36,320 nt of DNA from the NCBI GenBank assembly GCA_030669415.1, contig DAOVDS010000005.1, positions 1-36,320 on the forward strand. The letters run 5' to 3'. Below, in pieces: positions 9,075-17,000 of this stretch. The translations under genes and the position numbers were made by a program. How positions within the stretch are numbered: the stretch's first letter is position 1; every line of letters begins with the position of its first letter. This DNA is from a bacterium. GTDB taxonomy: Bacteria; Planctomycetota; SKW154; DAOVDS01. The notes below the pieces were generated by a model. The model had not been told where the DNA came from. It saw only the letters and a list, made by a program, of their open reading frames with translations, and made no database searches.

Positions 9075-12000
9075 TTACGGTGTAAAGTATCCTTCGTCCC
9101 ATTGCACATAACCTTTGTCGCGGTCCATGAGGACCTCGCCGCTCCAGGAAGACATGCCGAATCCCGGCACGATGTTCCCTTCTATCTGGAACTGCTGTGT
9201 TTCGCCTATTTCAGGCTGGTTGAATACCGCCGGCAGCACAGGTACCGTGATGCTTGCAGAGAGGCCTGTCTGGGGTATGGGCTTGATAATCATCCAGAAA
9301 AAGGGGCGCGGATGAGCAAAGCCGCGTGTAAGACCTATCATGTAAACCCCACTCTTACCCTGCTCGCTGTTTGTCCATATCATATTCGTGGGCAAGCCGA
9401 CATTGGTCTGCATGTGAACGGGGTTTATCGGGTAAGGGATGTCCGGCAGGGTCGCGTCATACCTGCGGGGGTAGGAAGTTAGGTCGCGAAGGCTGATAGC
9501 CGATTCCCATTCCGTGCCATCCGGGTTCTGCCCGTCCGCCCTTAACCACAGCCCAAGAGCATCGATAGTGAAATTGGGAGGGTTGGCAAATGTGATACCA
9601 TAATGGTACAAAGTCGGGTCTATCGCATCTATTGCAGTTGACCCCTGGCCCAGCTTGACGAGCACCTGTTCAGACCATGAATTATCGGTCGAAAAGCCGT
9701 ATGGTTCAGCATTGACCCAATCCACTGTGGCGCCAGCCGTAAGGTTGCTCGGCAGCCGGATGTCACTTGGGTCTGTGCTGTGCCGGATGGGAGACAGGGG
9801 AGTTGTCGATGAAGTTGAGAAGTCAATTATCGGCGCCTGCAGGAAAGGCGGAGAACCGGCGGGATTCACCTGAAAATGGCCTGAGAAGTAGGCGTACTCG
9901 AACAGGTGATTGCCTGACTGGGGTCCGTAGAAACCGGTAACAGCAGCGTAGTCTTCCCGGTCGCTTGCTATCAGGGAATAGTTTTCCAGGCTCGGGCCGT
10001 CGAAAGGCGTGTTGGGGACCGTCTGGTCGTCCGAAAGACCGGAGGCGAAATCATCTTCGATGTTGAACCACTGCCCCCGGTAGTCGCTCACTTCTACCCA
10101 CCCGGAGTTGCCGGTCGGCAGGTTCATCACTTCGCCGTATAGAGTGAAGTTATTGCCATCCATATCATTTGGGTCAATAAGAGGTATCGTCGCATATGCA
10201 GACTGTACCTGGTCTATGGTCATGTAGGGATATCCGGTATAGCATATTGTTACCTTGGCAGGAACCGGAGGGTTGTTGAAGACTACCTGGCCATCGGCAT
10301 CGGTGAGCAGGTATCCGGTAGGGTCGTCGCCAAGGAAGACCACGACACCCTGAACCCCGACCTGGGTCCCGAAGTCAACTACCGTTACTGTCAGGGTGCC
10401 GCTCTGCTTGCCAGCGGCGCCGAAGACAGGCACGCGCCCCTGGGTGTCCTGGGGGCTCCACAGCCAGAATTCCCGCCACTCGCTCTCGAGCATGTACTGG
10501 GTTCCGAGCTCGAGTTCACTCAGGGCGAAGTCATCGTAGTTCAACGGGCCTGGGGTGTGGTTGGACTCAATGCGCCACACCAGCTTGATGGCGGGGTCTG
10601 CTGTCGGGTCGTCAGTGTACTCCAGTACCTTGAACGGGGCTGTGTTGGGGATTCTGGGCAGCGTTGCGGTGTGGATACCTCCCTGCCTGACGATTATCCA
10701 CTCTTCGTTGGTTTTCGTGTTCACTATTTCAAGGGTGTGTATTCCGAAGGTGTTTGAATCGGACCATTCGAAGGTCGGTATAAGCGAAGTGACAACACCG
10801 CCGGTGCCTGGTTTGTCCAGTACCGGCGTGTCAGGGAAGACGAAATCAGGCAGGTCGGTGTTATAGTCGAACTTCTTCATGCCTATTATCTTTCGGCCGT
10901 ACATGTCCCTCAGGTGCAGGAGCACCCAGTACTCATCGGAGGTGACGGCGAAATAGCCCGGCTGGATGGACGAGTAGGGGAAAGGTCCCCCGTATATCGC
11001 GGTGAGGGGGAACACGCCGTAGCCGCACATGAACCGGTCAACCTCAGCGCGGGTCCGGCCCATGATGAGACAGCCTTCACCGCCCCGCCATATCAGCCCG
11101 TCCGGCGGGTAGAAACCGCCGGGCAGTGTCACGTCACCCGAATCGACCCGAATTGCAGTGGGCGGTGTCAAAGGGAAACCGATGTCCTCAGTATAAGACA
11201 AGCCCCCGGTTAGTGGGCCGAGGTTGTCTCTCACGGCGAAGTTGCTGAAAGCGCCGCCCGTGTTGTCTATTGCGGAAAGCGTGTAGAACTTGTTGGGCTG
11301 CACCCGGACAGTGTAATCACCGTCAGTTATGTTGATGTCGGTGCCGGCCCAGTCCACAAGCTCGGACCCGTGGAGGAAACCACTCGTGGGCACCGGGCTT
11401 ACCGAACCCGATACAGTGCCGAACTGCGGGCTCTTTTTGTCGGAGAGAGGGATGCTGAGCCGTGCAGCATCGACGTCACAGATGGTGAACATGGGATAAC
11501 CCGGGCAGATGACGGTTACGGTCTGCGGGCCGGAAACGCCGTTGAACGTGACCTCGCCCTGCGGGTCGGTGCTGCTGACAGCCTCGGTGTTGTAGCCGCG
11601 CACGACCATTGCGCCGCTTACCGGCGTCAGGTCGCTTTCCAGGTACACTGAAACCTGAAGCGCGCCGCTTGCAGGCCCACCCCCCGCGCCGCCGCGGTGG
11701 ATGATGCTTTTTTGGATGTAAGTGGATTCGTTTCCGGCGTCGTCGCGTGCGTATATGTCAATGTCATTGCTGTCGGCGACCTTCAGGTCGTAGTCTATCC
11801 GGTATGTGCCGCTGCTGAGGCCGTTGTATGACTGGCTGGAGCTGCCGCCTTCCAGATACAGGTTGCAGTCGGAGTCCACGGTTATGCTCATCTCGAGCGT
11901 GCGCAGTTCGTAGTACTGGGGCAGTTGCGGCGGGGCGGCAATGCTGATAGCCGGCTCTGCTGTGTCCTTGTCTGCCGAGCCGGTTGTTATCTCGGAACAG

Positions 12001-13115
12001 GAATCTCCCCGCCAAATCATGGCCTCCAGCGTGATGGGGCCATCATTGAGGAGTGAGGCGTCGATTCCTGTTATAGTAATCTCGGACGGCGCGGGGATCG
12101 AGCTGACTTGCCTGTCGCCGTAAGTGTAGTTTGAACCATCCGAAAGAACTACAACGACCGAGTTCCCGAACTCCACGTTCGAGTTGAGGCCCACCTTCAC
12201 AGTGACGCTGCTTTCTGTGGCGATGTTTATCCAGTCTGCCGGGTTGCTAACACCTGCCGGAATCATCACATAGGTAGGTGTGATATCTATTGTATGGAAG
12301 GAGCTTGTGAAATCGCCGCCATCCAGATTATATCCATCCGTGGACTGAACACTGCCCAGGACGTGGACCTCGTAGTGGTCGCCGGCTACCAGGGCGTCGG
12401 TGGGGTCGAAGACAAACTCGCGAAAATCGGCATCCCAGGAGACACTGCCGTTAAGGGAAACGCCGGAACCCACATGGTAGATATAGAAGCTGGCGCTGGT
12501 TATCGTGGCCGTGTTCATGGGCTTGGAGAAAAGCACGCGAGCCTGGAGGTATGTCTGAAACGGTACTGTGGAACTATCCTGCGGCACTACGCTGACAATA
12601 TAGGGAGAGGATGTCGAGCTGCCTGCGGTCCTGAACGATGAGACGAAGTTGTTGATGACTTTGCCTGGCATCCCGCCCTGGCTGACGTTGTTTATCCTGA
12701 CCGTGATGTCTTCGTTGCCGGGATAAGCGCCGCTTGGAACGAATATCACCTTGGTGCTGTGGTCGTAGAAATAGAAGTTGCCACTGACGGGACCGAACGG
12801 GGAGCCAACCGCGAAGTTCGTACTGTGGATTGTAGACTGGTCTACGCAATGACTGAAGATAACAGTTATAGGCGCGTAAAGGTCCACTCCGTTTTCGCCG
12901 TCGAGGGGCTCGATTGACACAACCACGAAGGGTGGTTCCTCGTGGTCATCACCACCGCCACCCGCGCCGGCTGCAATTCCTGCCAGTGGTATAATCCCGA
13001 ACGGGCCGCAGCCGCCTGCGGCGGCAGAGCAGGAGAGCAGGAGACAGGTGAACAGTAGATATAAGAATCCTGCTCGACTGCGGTCACCTGTTCTACTGTT
13101 CAGCTTTTCTCTCAT
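9075..13115 (-). CDS. Giant surface lipoprotein with Big_5/SbsA-like Ig domain and duplicated carboxypeptidase-regulatory-like modules
   Basis: ATG at 13115 with GGAGG RBS, signal peptide FLYLLFTCLLLSCSAAAGGC; N-terminal PFVVVSIEPLDGENGVDLYAPITVIFSHCVD Ig-like region; the ORF-track start 13241 lies in repeat sequence. Confidence 0.8.
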   Translation of the reverse strand: MREKLNSRTGDRSRAGFLYLLFTCLLLSCSAAAGGCGPFGIIPLAGIAAGAGGGGDDHEEPPFVVVSIEPLDGENGVDLYAPITVIFSHCVDQSTIHSTNFAVGSPFGPVSGNFYFYDHSTKVIFVPSGAYPGNEDITVRINNVSQGGMPGKVINNFVSSFRTAGSSTSSPYIVSVVPQDSSTVPFQTYLQARVLFSKPMNTATITSASFYIYHVGSGVSLNGSVSWDADFREFVFDPTDALVAGDHYEVHVLGSVQSTDGYNLDGGDFTSSFHTIDITPTYVMIPAGVSNPADWINIATESSVTVKVGLNSNVEFGNSVVVVLSDGSNYTYGDRQVSSIPAPSEITITGIDASLLNDGPITLEAMIWRGDSCSEITTGSADKDTAEPAISIAAPPQLPQYYELRTLEMSITVDSDCNLYLEGGSSSQSYNGLSSGTYRIDYDLKVADSNDIDIYARDDAGNESTYIQKSIIHRGGAGGGPASGALQVSVYLESDLTPVSGAMVVRGYNTEAVSSTDPQGEVTFNGVSGPQTVTVICPGYPMFTICDVDAARLSIPLSDKKSPQFGTVSGSVSPVPTSGFLHGSELVDWAGTDINITDGDYTVRVQPNKFYTLSAIDNTGGAFSNFAVRDNLGPLTGGLSYTEDIGFPLTPPTAIRVDSGDVTLPGGFYPPDGLIWRGGEGCLIMGRTRAEVDRFMCGYGVFPLTAIYGGPFPYSSIQPGYFAVTSDEYWVLLHLRDMYGRKIIGMKKFDYNTDLPDFVFPDTPVLDKPGTGGVVTSLIPTFEWSDSNTFGIHTLEIVNTKTNEEWIIVRQGGIHTATLPRIPNTAPFKVLEYTDDPTADPAIKLVWRIESNHTPGPLNYDDFALSELELGTQYMLESEWREFWLWSPQDTQGRVPVFGAAGKQSGTLTVTVVDFGTQVGVQGVVVFLGDDPTGYLLTDADGQVVFNNPPVPAKVTICYTGYPYMTIDQVQSAYATIPLIDPNDMDGNNFTLYGEVMNLPTGNSGWVEVSDYRGQWFNIEDDFASGLSDDQTVPNTPFDGPSLENYSLIASDREDYAAVTGFYGPQSGNHLFEYAYFSGHFQVNPAGSPPFLQAPIIDFSTSSTTPLSPIRHSTDPSDIRLPSNLTAGATVDWVNAEPYGFSTDNSWSEQVLVKLGQGSTAIDAIDPTLYHYGITFANPPNFTIDALGLWLRADGQNPDGTEWESAISLRDLTSYPRRYDATLPDIPYPINPVHMQTNVGLPTNMIWTNSEQGKSGVYMIGLTRGFAHPRPFFWMIIKPIPQTGLSASITVPVLPAVFNQPEIGETQQFQIEGNIVPGFGMSSWSGEVLMDRDKGYVQWDEGYFTP
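13024..13104. repeat. Octad-like repeat copy lying inside the signal-peptide coding region
   Basis: Shares TCCTGCTC(G/C)ACTGCGGTC (17/18) and flanking AGAGCAGG, TGAACAG and CCTGTTCTACT segments with 19376..19460. Confidence 0.75.
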
Positions 13116-13193
13116 TACTCGTCCTCCGTGCAAATCCCCACAAGGTACATTATATACGACGAGTGTTGGCGGGGAGATATTCTCTCTTTGCAA

Positions 13194-13281
13194 AGAATAC
13201 AGTATACAGAAGGTCAGGATACAGGTTCCTGCATTCTGCATTCTGTGTTCTGTATTCTGTATCCTTCATTCTGTATTCTAC
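13194..13281. repeat. Heptad-period (AGAATAC) repeat, second copy
   Basis: CTGTATCCTTCATTCTGTATTC (13257-13278) matches 9037-9058 at 21/22; the left arm AGAATAC AGTATAC is inverted relative to the right arm. Confidence 0.85.
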
Positions 13282-13305
13282 ATTCTATTAACCGCCGCAG
13301 GCGGG

Positions 13306-16300
13306 TTATTTCTCTCTTACACACCTGAAACCGATGCCCGCACCTTTCATGTCGGGGTCGGTCTGGTGGCGGAAAGAGACGCGGGCCGCCTGTGGGTCGT
13401 TCTCGTCGAACATTGAGCCGCCCCGAACCACATACTTCCCATCGTCCGAAGTGGTCCACTCAGCGACGTTGCCTGCCATGTCGTAGACCTCGAGCGGGCT
13501 TATGTCGGATTTGTTTGCGCCTGCCTTCACGGTCTTCCCGCCGCTGAGGTTCGCGTAGGAGCTGTCGAACTTGTTGCCCCACGGGTATGTGGATTTCTCG
13601 CCTTTCTCGGGGTCATAGGATGCGGCGTACTCCCATTCAGACTCGGTGGGCAGGCGGTAGGTCGCCCTTTCCTTCTTGGAGCGCCACTTGCAGTACTCAA
13701 GCGCATCCTTGCAGGTTACCCATGCCACAGGATGGTCGCCCTTGCCCCTGGGCACACGTCCGCCTCTCCAGTGGCGGGGTGCTTTGTAGCCCTTGTCTCG
13801 CACGAATTCCTCATACTGGGCGTTGGTCACCTCGGTTTTGTCCATGTAGAACGGCTTTATCTCGACCGACCTGGAGGGGTTCCTGTCTCGCGCATCGTTC
13901 GAGCCGATGGGAATTTTGCCCCCATCAATGAAGATGAGGTCCTTTTCGAGGAAACGCTCCTTGCGAATCTGCTTGGTTTTCTTCTTGCTCTCTGTGGCAA
14001 AGCTCGTGTTCTCGCTCTTCTCGTAATTCCTGGCAATCTCCAGCGCCTGGGTGTATTTACCCTCGTTACGGAGGTTGTCCACTCTCTTCATCTCGCTCCA
14101 GAAGTTCTTGTAGCTGCGTATTTCATCACGCAACTCGCGGGCCGGTTCTTTGATTTCAGGAGGATTCTCATCCCCAACATAGGAGCCTATTACCTCAAGG
14201 GCTTTGTCGTAATCACCTGAAATGCGCAGGTCTTTTGCCGATTTGAGCGCAGCCTTGAACTGCTCGCTTGCATATATCTTCCGGGCTGCTTCTATCTTCT
14301 CTATCTCGCCAGCCGCATCATCTCTAATCTCAGTCAGGTACTTCTGGCCAGTGAAAGGTATGTACCTGTCCCTGGCATCCTTGTAGTGGTTCTTGCTGAG
14401 AAGTCCCCGCGCCTCCGCTTGGGCAGTGCGGTAATCTGCCCACTGTCTTTCCTGCTCCGTCTTGCGCTGGTCGAGGATTGAATCAATCTCCGCCACGCGC
14501 TCCTGGGCCTTGTTTGCTATTTCGCTTACATCACTTGTGAGGAAGTCCTTGTAGACGTCCTTGGCATCGGTGAGCTTGTCCTGTTTTTTCAGTTCCTGGG
14601 CACGCTTGTCAGCTTCTTCAAACTCGGCCAGCTTGCGCTTATGGGTCTCGTCTGCTGATTCCATGGCTTTGAGCTTCTGGTCCGCCTCGCTTGCCACAGA
14701 GGCGAACTGCTCGTCCGGCTCCAGGTCTTTCATGGCGGTCGCTTCCTGCAGGGCTTTCTGGAGGTCTTCCTTCTTGCCGCTGGCCACCCACTCCTTTATT
14801 CGCTCCAGCGCCCGCTCGAGAATCAGTGCCCGCTCGATGTCAACCTTATCCTGCCAGGGGTCCTTGCCCCAGGTGGGGACGAAGTCCTTCCATTTCGCCA
14901 TTGCTTCTGAAAACTTGTCTTTGTCAGCCAGCTTGTTGGATTGCATCTTGGTGCGCTCGAACGCCAGTTGGGCCTGTTTTAGGTCGGTTGGGTCAGGCTG
15001 GGGATCGACCACTACCGGCCCTTCGCCGTTCTCCTTTTCCTTGGGGCCGCTCAGGAGCAGAAAGGCAAGCAGGCCCGCGACCACAACAACCAGCACAACT
15101 GCCGGGATGATTATTACCAGAGCGCTCTTCTTCTTTTTCGGGGGAGTCGGGGCCGCTTTCTTGCCCACCACCTCGGGGGCGGTCGCCTGGATGGTCGGGC
15201 CGATTTCATCATCTTCGATAATTATGAAATCACCGGTTGCTATTGTCCCATCTTCGAAGCCGGCCATTATCTTGTCAATATCTGCGATTGCCTCCTCGCA
15301 GCTCTGGTACCGCTGTTCCCGGTCGCGCGCCATCATCTTTCGCACGAACTGCGAGACAGCAGGATAAATGTCCTCCGAGAGGTTGCTCGGATCCACAAAC
15401 TCCTGCTGCAGATGCCCCTGCATTATCTGGTACGGGGTGGTGCCGTCGTAGGGCCTCTGACCGGTAAGCATATAGTAGATGGTGACTCCGAGCGAGTATA
15501 TGTCTGTGCGGTGGTCGATTATTTTGCCCTCGAACTGCTCCGGGGACATGTAGTGCGGCGTTCCCATAAGCATGGACTGGCTCATGCCGGTCAGGTCCTT
15601 CTCAATCTCGGTACTTTTTACAAGGCCGAAATCGGCGACCTTCACCACGTTGTCACTGGTGAGCATGATATTGTCCGGTTTGATGTCGCGGTGTATCATG
15701 TGGCGCTTGTGGGCGAACCCGAGCGCGTCTGCCGCATCGCGGATTACCCGCAGGGATTCCTTCTGGCCGAACTTGCCATCCCGGCTTATCTTTCTCTGGA
15801 TACTCTCGCCATCGATAAACTGCATCACGATGTAGTTGAAGCCTTCCGCCACGCCTGTGTCGTGTACGGCAACGATGTTCGTGTGCTCGAGCTGGGCCGC
15901 GGCCCGCGCCTCGCGCAGGAAGCGCTTGCGGTGAATCTCGCCCATAAGGGCGCTGGACATGACTTTTACCGCCACTACCTTGTTGAGCGTGATGTGCCTG
16001 GCCTTGTACACCGAGCCCATACCGCCCTCGCCCAGCTTCTGCAGGATTTCGCAGCCCCCTATCTCCGTGCCGACAAACCTGTCATCCATGCTCTGCTTGA
16101 CAGTCTGCGAATCCACTGCCGTGCCCTGGACTATCAGCGAGGAGACATCATCAGGAACGGAAAGCGGACCCCCGCAGTTCAGACAGGTGTACTCCTTGTT
16201 GGAATTGTATTCCCTGACATTGTACTGGTGCCCGCATTCAGCGCATTTGAGAATCCTCTTGCCCTGGGATTCCAGAATCTCCTTGGCCTGGGTAAGCGCC

Positions 16301-16677
16301 AGGGTGCCCCGCTCAACAAGTATCTGGCCGAGCCGTTCCTGCGCTGCGCCCTCTCCCTTTCGGGATTTCACCTCTATCGCATCCCAGATGTCTACGTTTT
16401 TCGCCAGACCCTTCTTAACCACAGCCTCGCCGAACTGTATCGAGCCAGGGTCCGACTCGTCCGGCACCATCTCGCCGACTGTGAGCCGGTACTCCTTGAG
16501 CATCTCGCCGAGCTGCGTATCGCCGAGATACCCCTTCTCCAGAAGGACCCGGGCCAGGGACACGGTCGGTGAAGACGAAGCCTTGAGCTTCTTACATTCC
16601 TCAAGCTGCTGGGCGGTGATGAGTTGCTTTTTCAGTGCGAGGTCGCCTACGTAATTCTCATCATACTCGTTGGCCAT
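13306..16677 (-). CDS. Membrane Ser/Thr protein kinase: tandem T2SSE_N-like region, zinc ribbon, kinase, TM, coiled/TPR-like region, C-terminal FGE-sulfatase-like domain
   Basis: CAECGHQYNVREYNSNKEYTCLNCGG; GEGGMGSVYKA...VAVKV, HRDIKPDN, DFG, GTPHYMSPEQ; TM SALVIIIPAVVLVVVVAGLLAFLLL; FGE-like FIDGGKIPIGSND...TNAQYEEFV...RLPTESEWEYAA...GNVAEWT...VVRGGS...GIGFRC. Confidence 0.93.
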   Translation of the reverse strand: MANEYDENYVGDLALKKQLITAQQLEECKKLKASSSPTVSLARVLLEKGYLGDTQLGEMLKEYRLTVGEMVPDESDPGSIQFGEAVVKKGLAKNVDIWDAIEVKSRKGEGAAQERLGQILVERGTLALTQAKEILESQGKRILKCAECGHQYNVREYNSNKEYTCLNCGGPLSVPDDVSSLIVQGTAVDSQTVKQSMDDRFVGTEIGGCEILQKLGEGGMGSVYKARHITLNKVVAVKVMSSALMGEIHRKRFLREARAAAQLEHTNIVAVHDTGVAEGFNYIVMQFIDGESIQRKISRDGKFGQKESLRVIRDAADALGFAHKRHMIHRDIKPDNIMLTSDNVVKVADFGLVKSTEIEKDLTGMSQSMLMGTPHYMSPEQFEGKIIDHRTDIYSLGVTIYYMLTGQRPYDGTTPYQIMQGHLQQEFVDPSNLSEDIYPAVSQFVRKMMARDREQRYQSCEEAIADIDKIMAGFEDGTIATGDFIIIEDDEIGPTIQATAPEVVGKKAAPTPPKKKKSALVIIIPAVVLVVVVAGLLAFLLLSGPKEKENGEGPVVVDPQPDPTDLKQAQLAFERTKMQSNKLADKDKFSEAMAKWKDFVPTWGKDPWQDKVDIERALILERALERIKEWVASGKKEDLQKALQEATAMKDLEPDEQFASVASEADQKLKAMESADETHKRKLAEFEEADKRAQELKKQDKLTDAKDVYKDFLTSDVSEIANKAQERVAEIDSILDQRKTEQERQWADYRTAQAEARGLLSKNHYKDARDRYIPFTGQKYLTEIRDDAAGEIEKIEAARKIYASEQFKAALKSAKDLRISGDYDKALEVIGSYVGDENPPEIKEPARELRDEIRSYKNFWSEMKRVDNLRNEGKYTQALEIARNYEKSENTSFATESKKKTKQIRKERFLEKDLIFIDGGKIPIGSNDARDRNPSRSVEIKPFYMDKTEVTNAQYEEFVRDKGYKAPRHWRGGRVPRGKGDHPVAWVTCKDALEYCKWRSKKERATYRLPTESEWEYAASYDPEKGEKSTYPWGNKFDSSYANLSGGKTVKAGANKSDISPLEVYDMAGNVAEWTTSDDGKYVVRGGSMFDENDPQAARVSFRHQTDPDMKGAGIGFRCVREK

Positions 16678-16913
16678 GGGATCAAGTTCCTAAAAAAACC
16701 AGGCAAAAACTCTGCTGATAACCCGCGCGGTATTCGCCCTACGGCGAACCGCCGCCACAGATACAAACGCATAAGTTAATCTTGGCAACTGCTGTTGTCA
16801 AGGCATTTTTGGCCTCAACTCGGCCATACCGTTTGCTTTCCCGGCCAATGATTCACAGGTCTTGTGCAACATTGCGCACCACTTGTACGTCAGGTTAATT
16901 GGAGGGTCACCTG

Positions 16914-16942
16914 TTGACGCCGGCGCAACGCGGTGTTATACT
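16914..16942 (+). promoter_or_regulatory. Sigma70-type promoter
   Basis: TTGACG-17 nt-TATACT upstream of the gene starting at 17001. Confidence 0.65.
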
Positions 16943-17000
16943 TAGGCGAAATGCTCGCCGGTGTGGGGTCGAGCGGTTCTGTTTGCTCAGGAGGTCGTCT

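Noticed and set aside
13116-13241. Upstream extension of the giant lipoprotein ORF (MQNAGTCILTFCILYSLQ...)
   Set aside because: Encoded by the heptad repeat; the ATG at 13115 has a proper GGAGG RBS and begins the signal-peptide/lipobox sequence
8949-13281. CRISPR-like array suggested by repeated ATTCTGTATTCTGT strings
   Set aside because: Units are contiguous 7-mers without spacers and no cas genes are present
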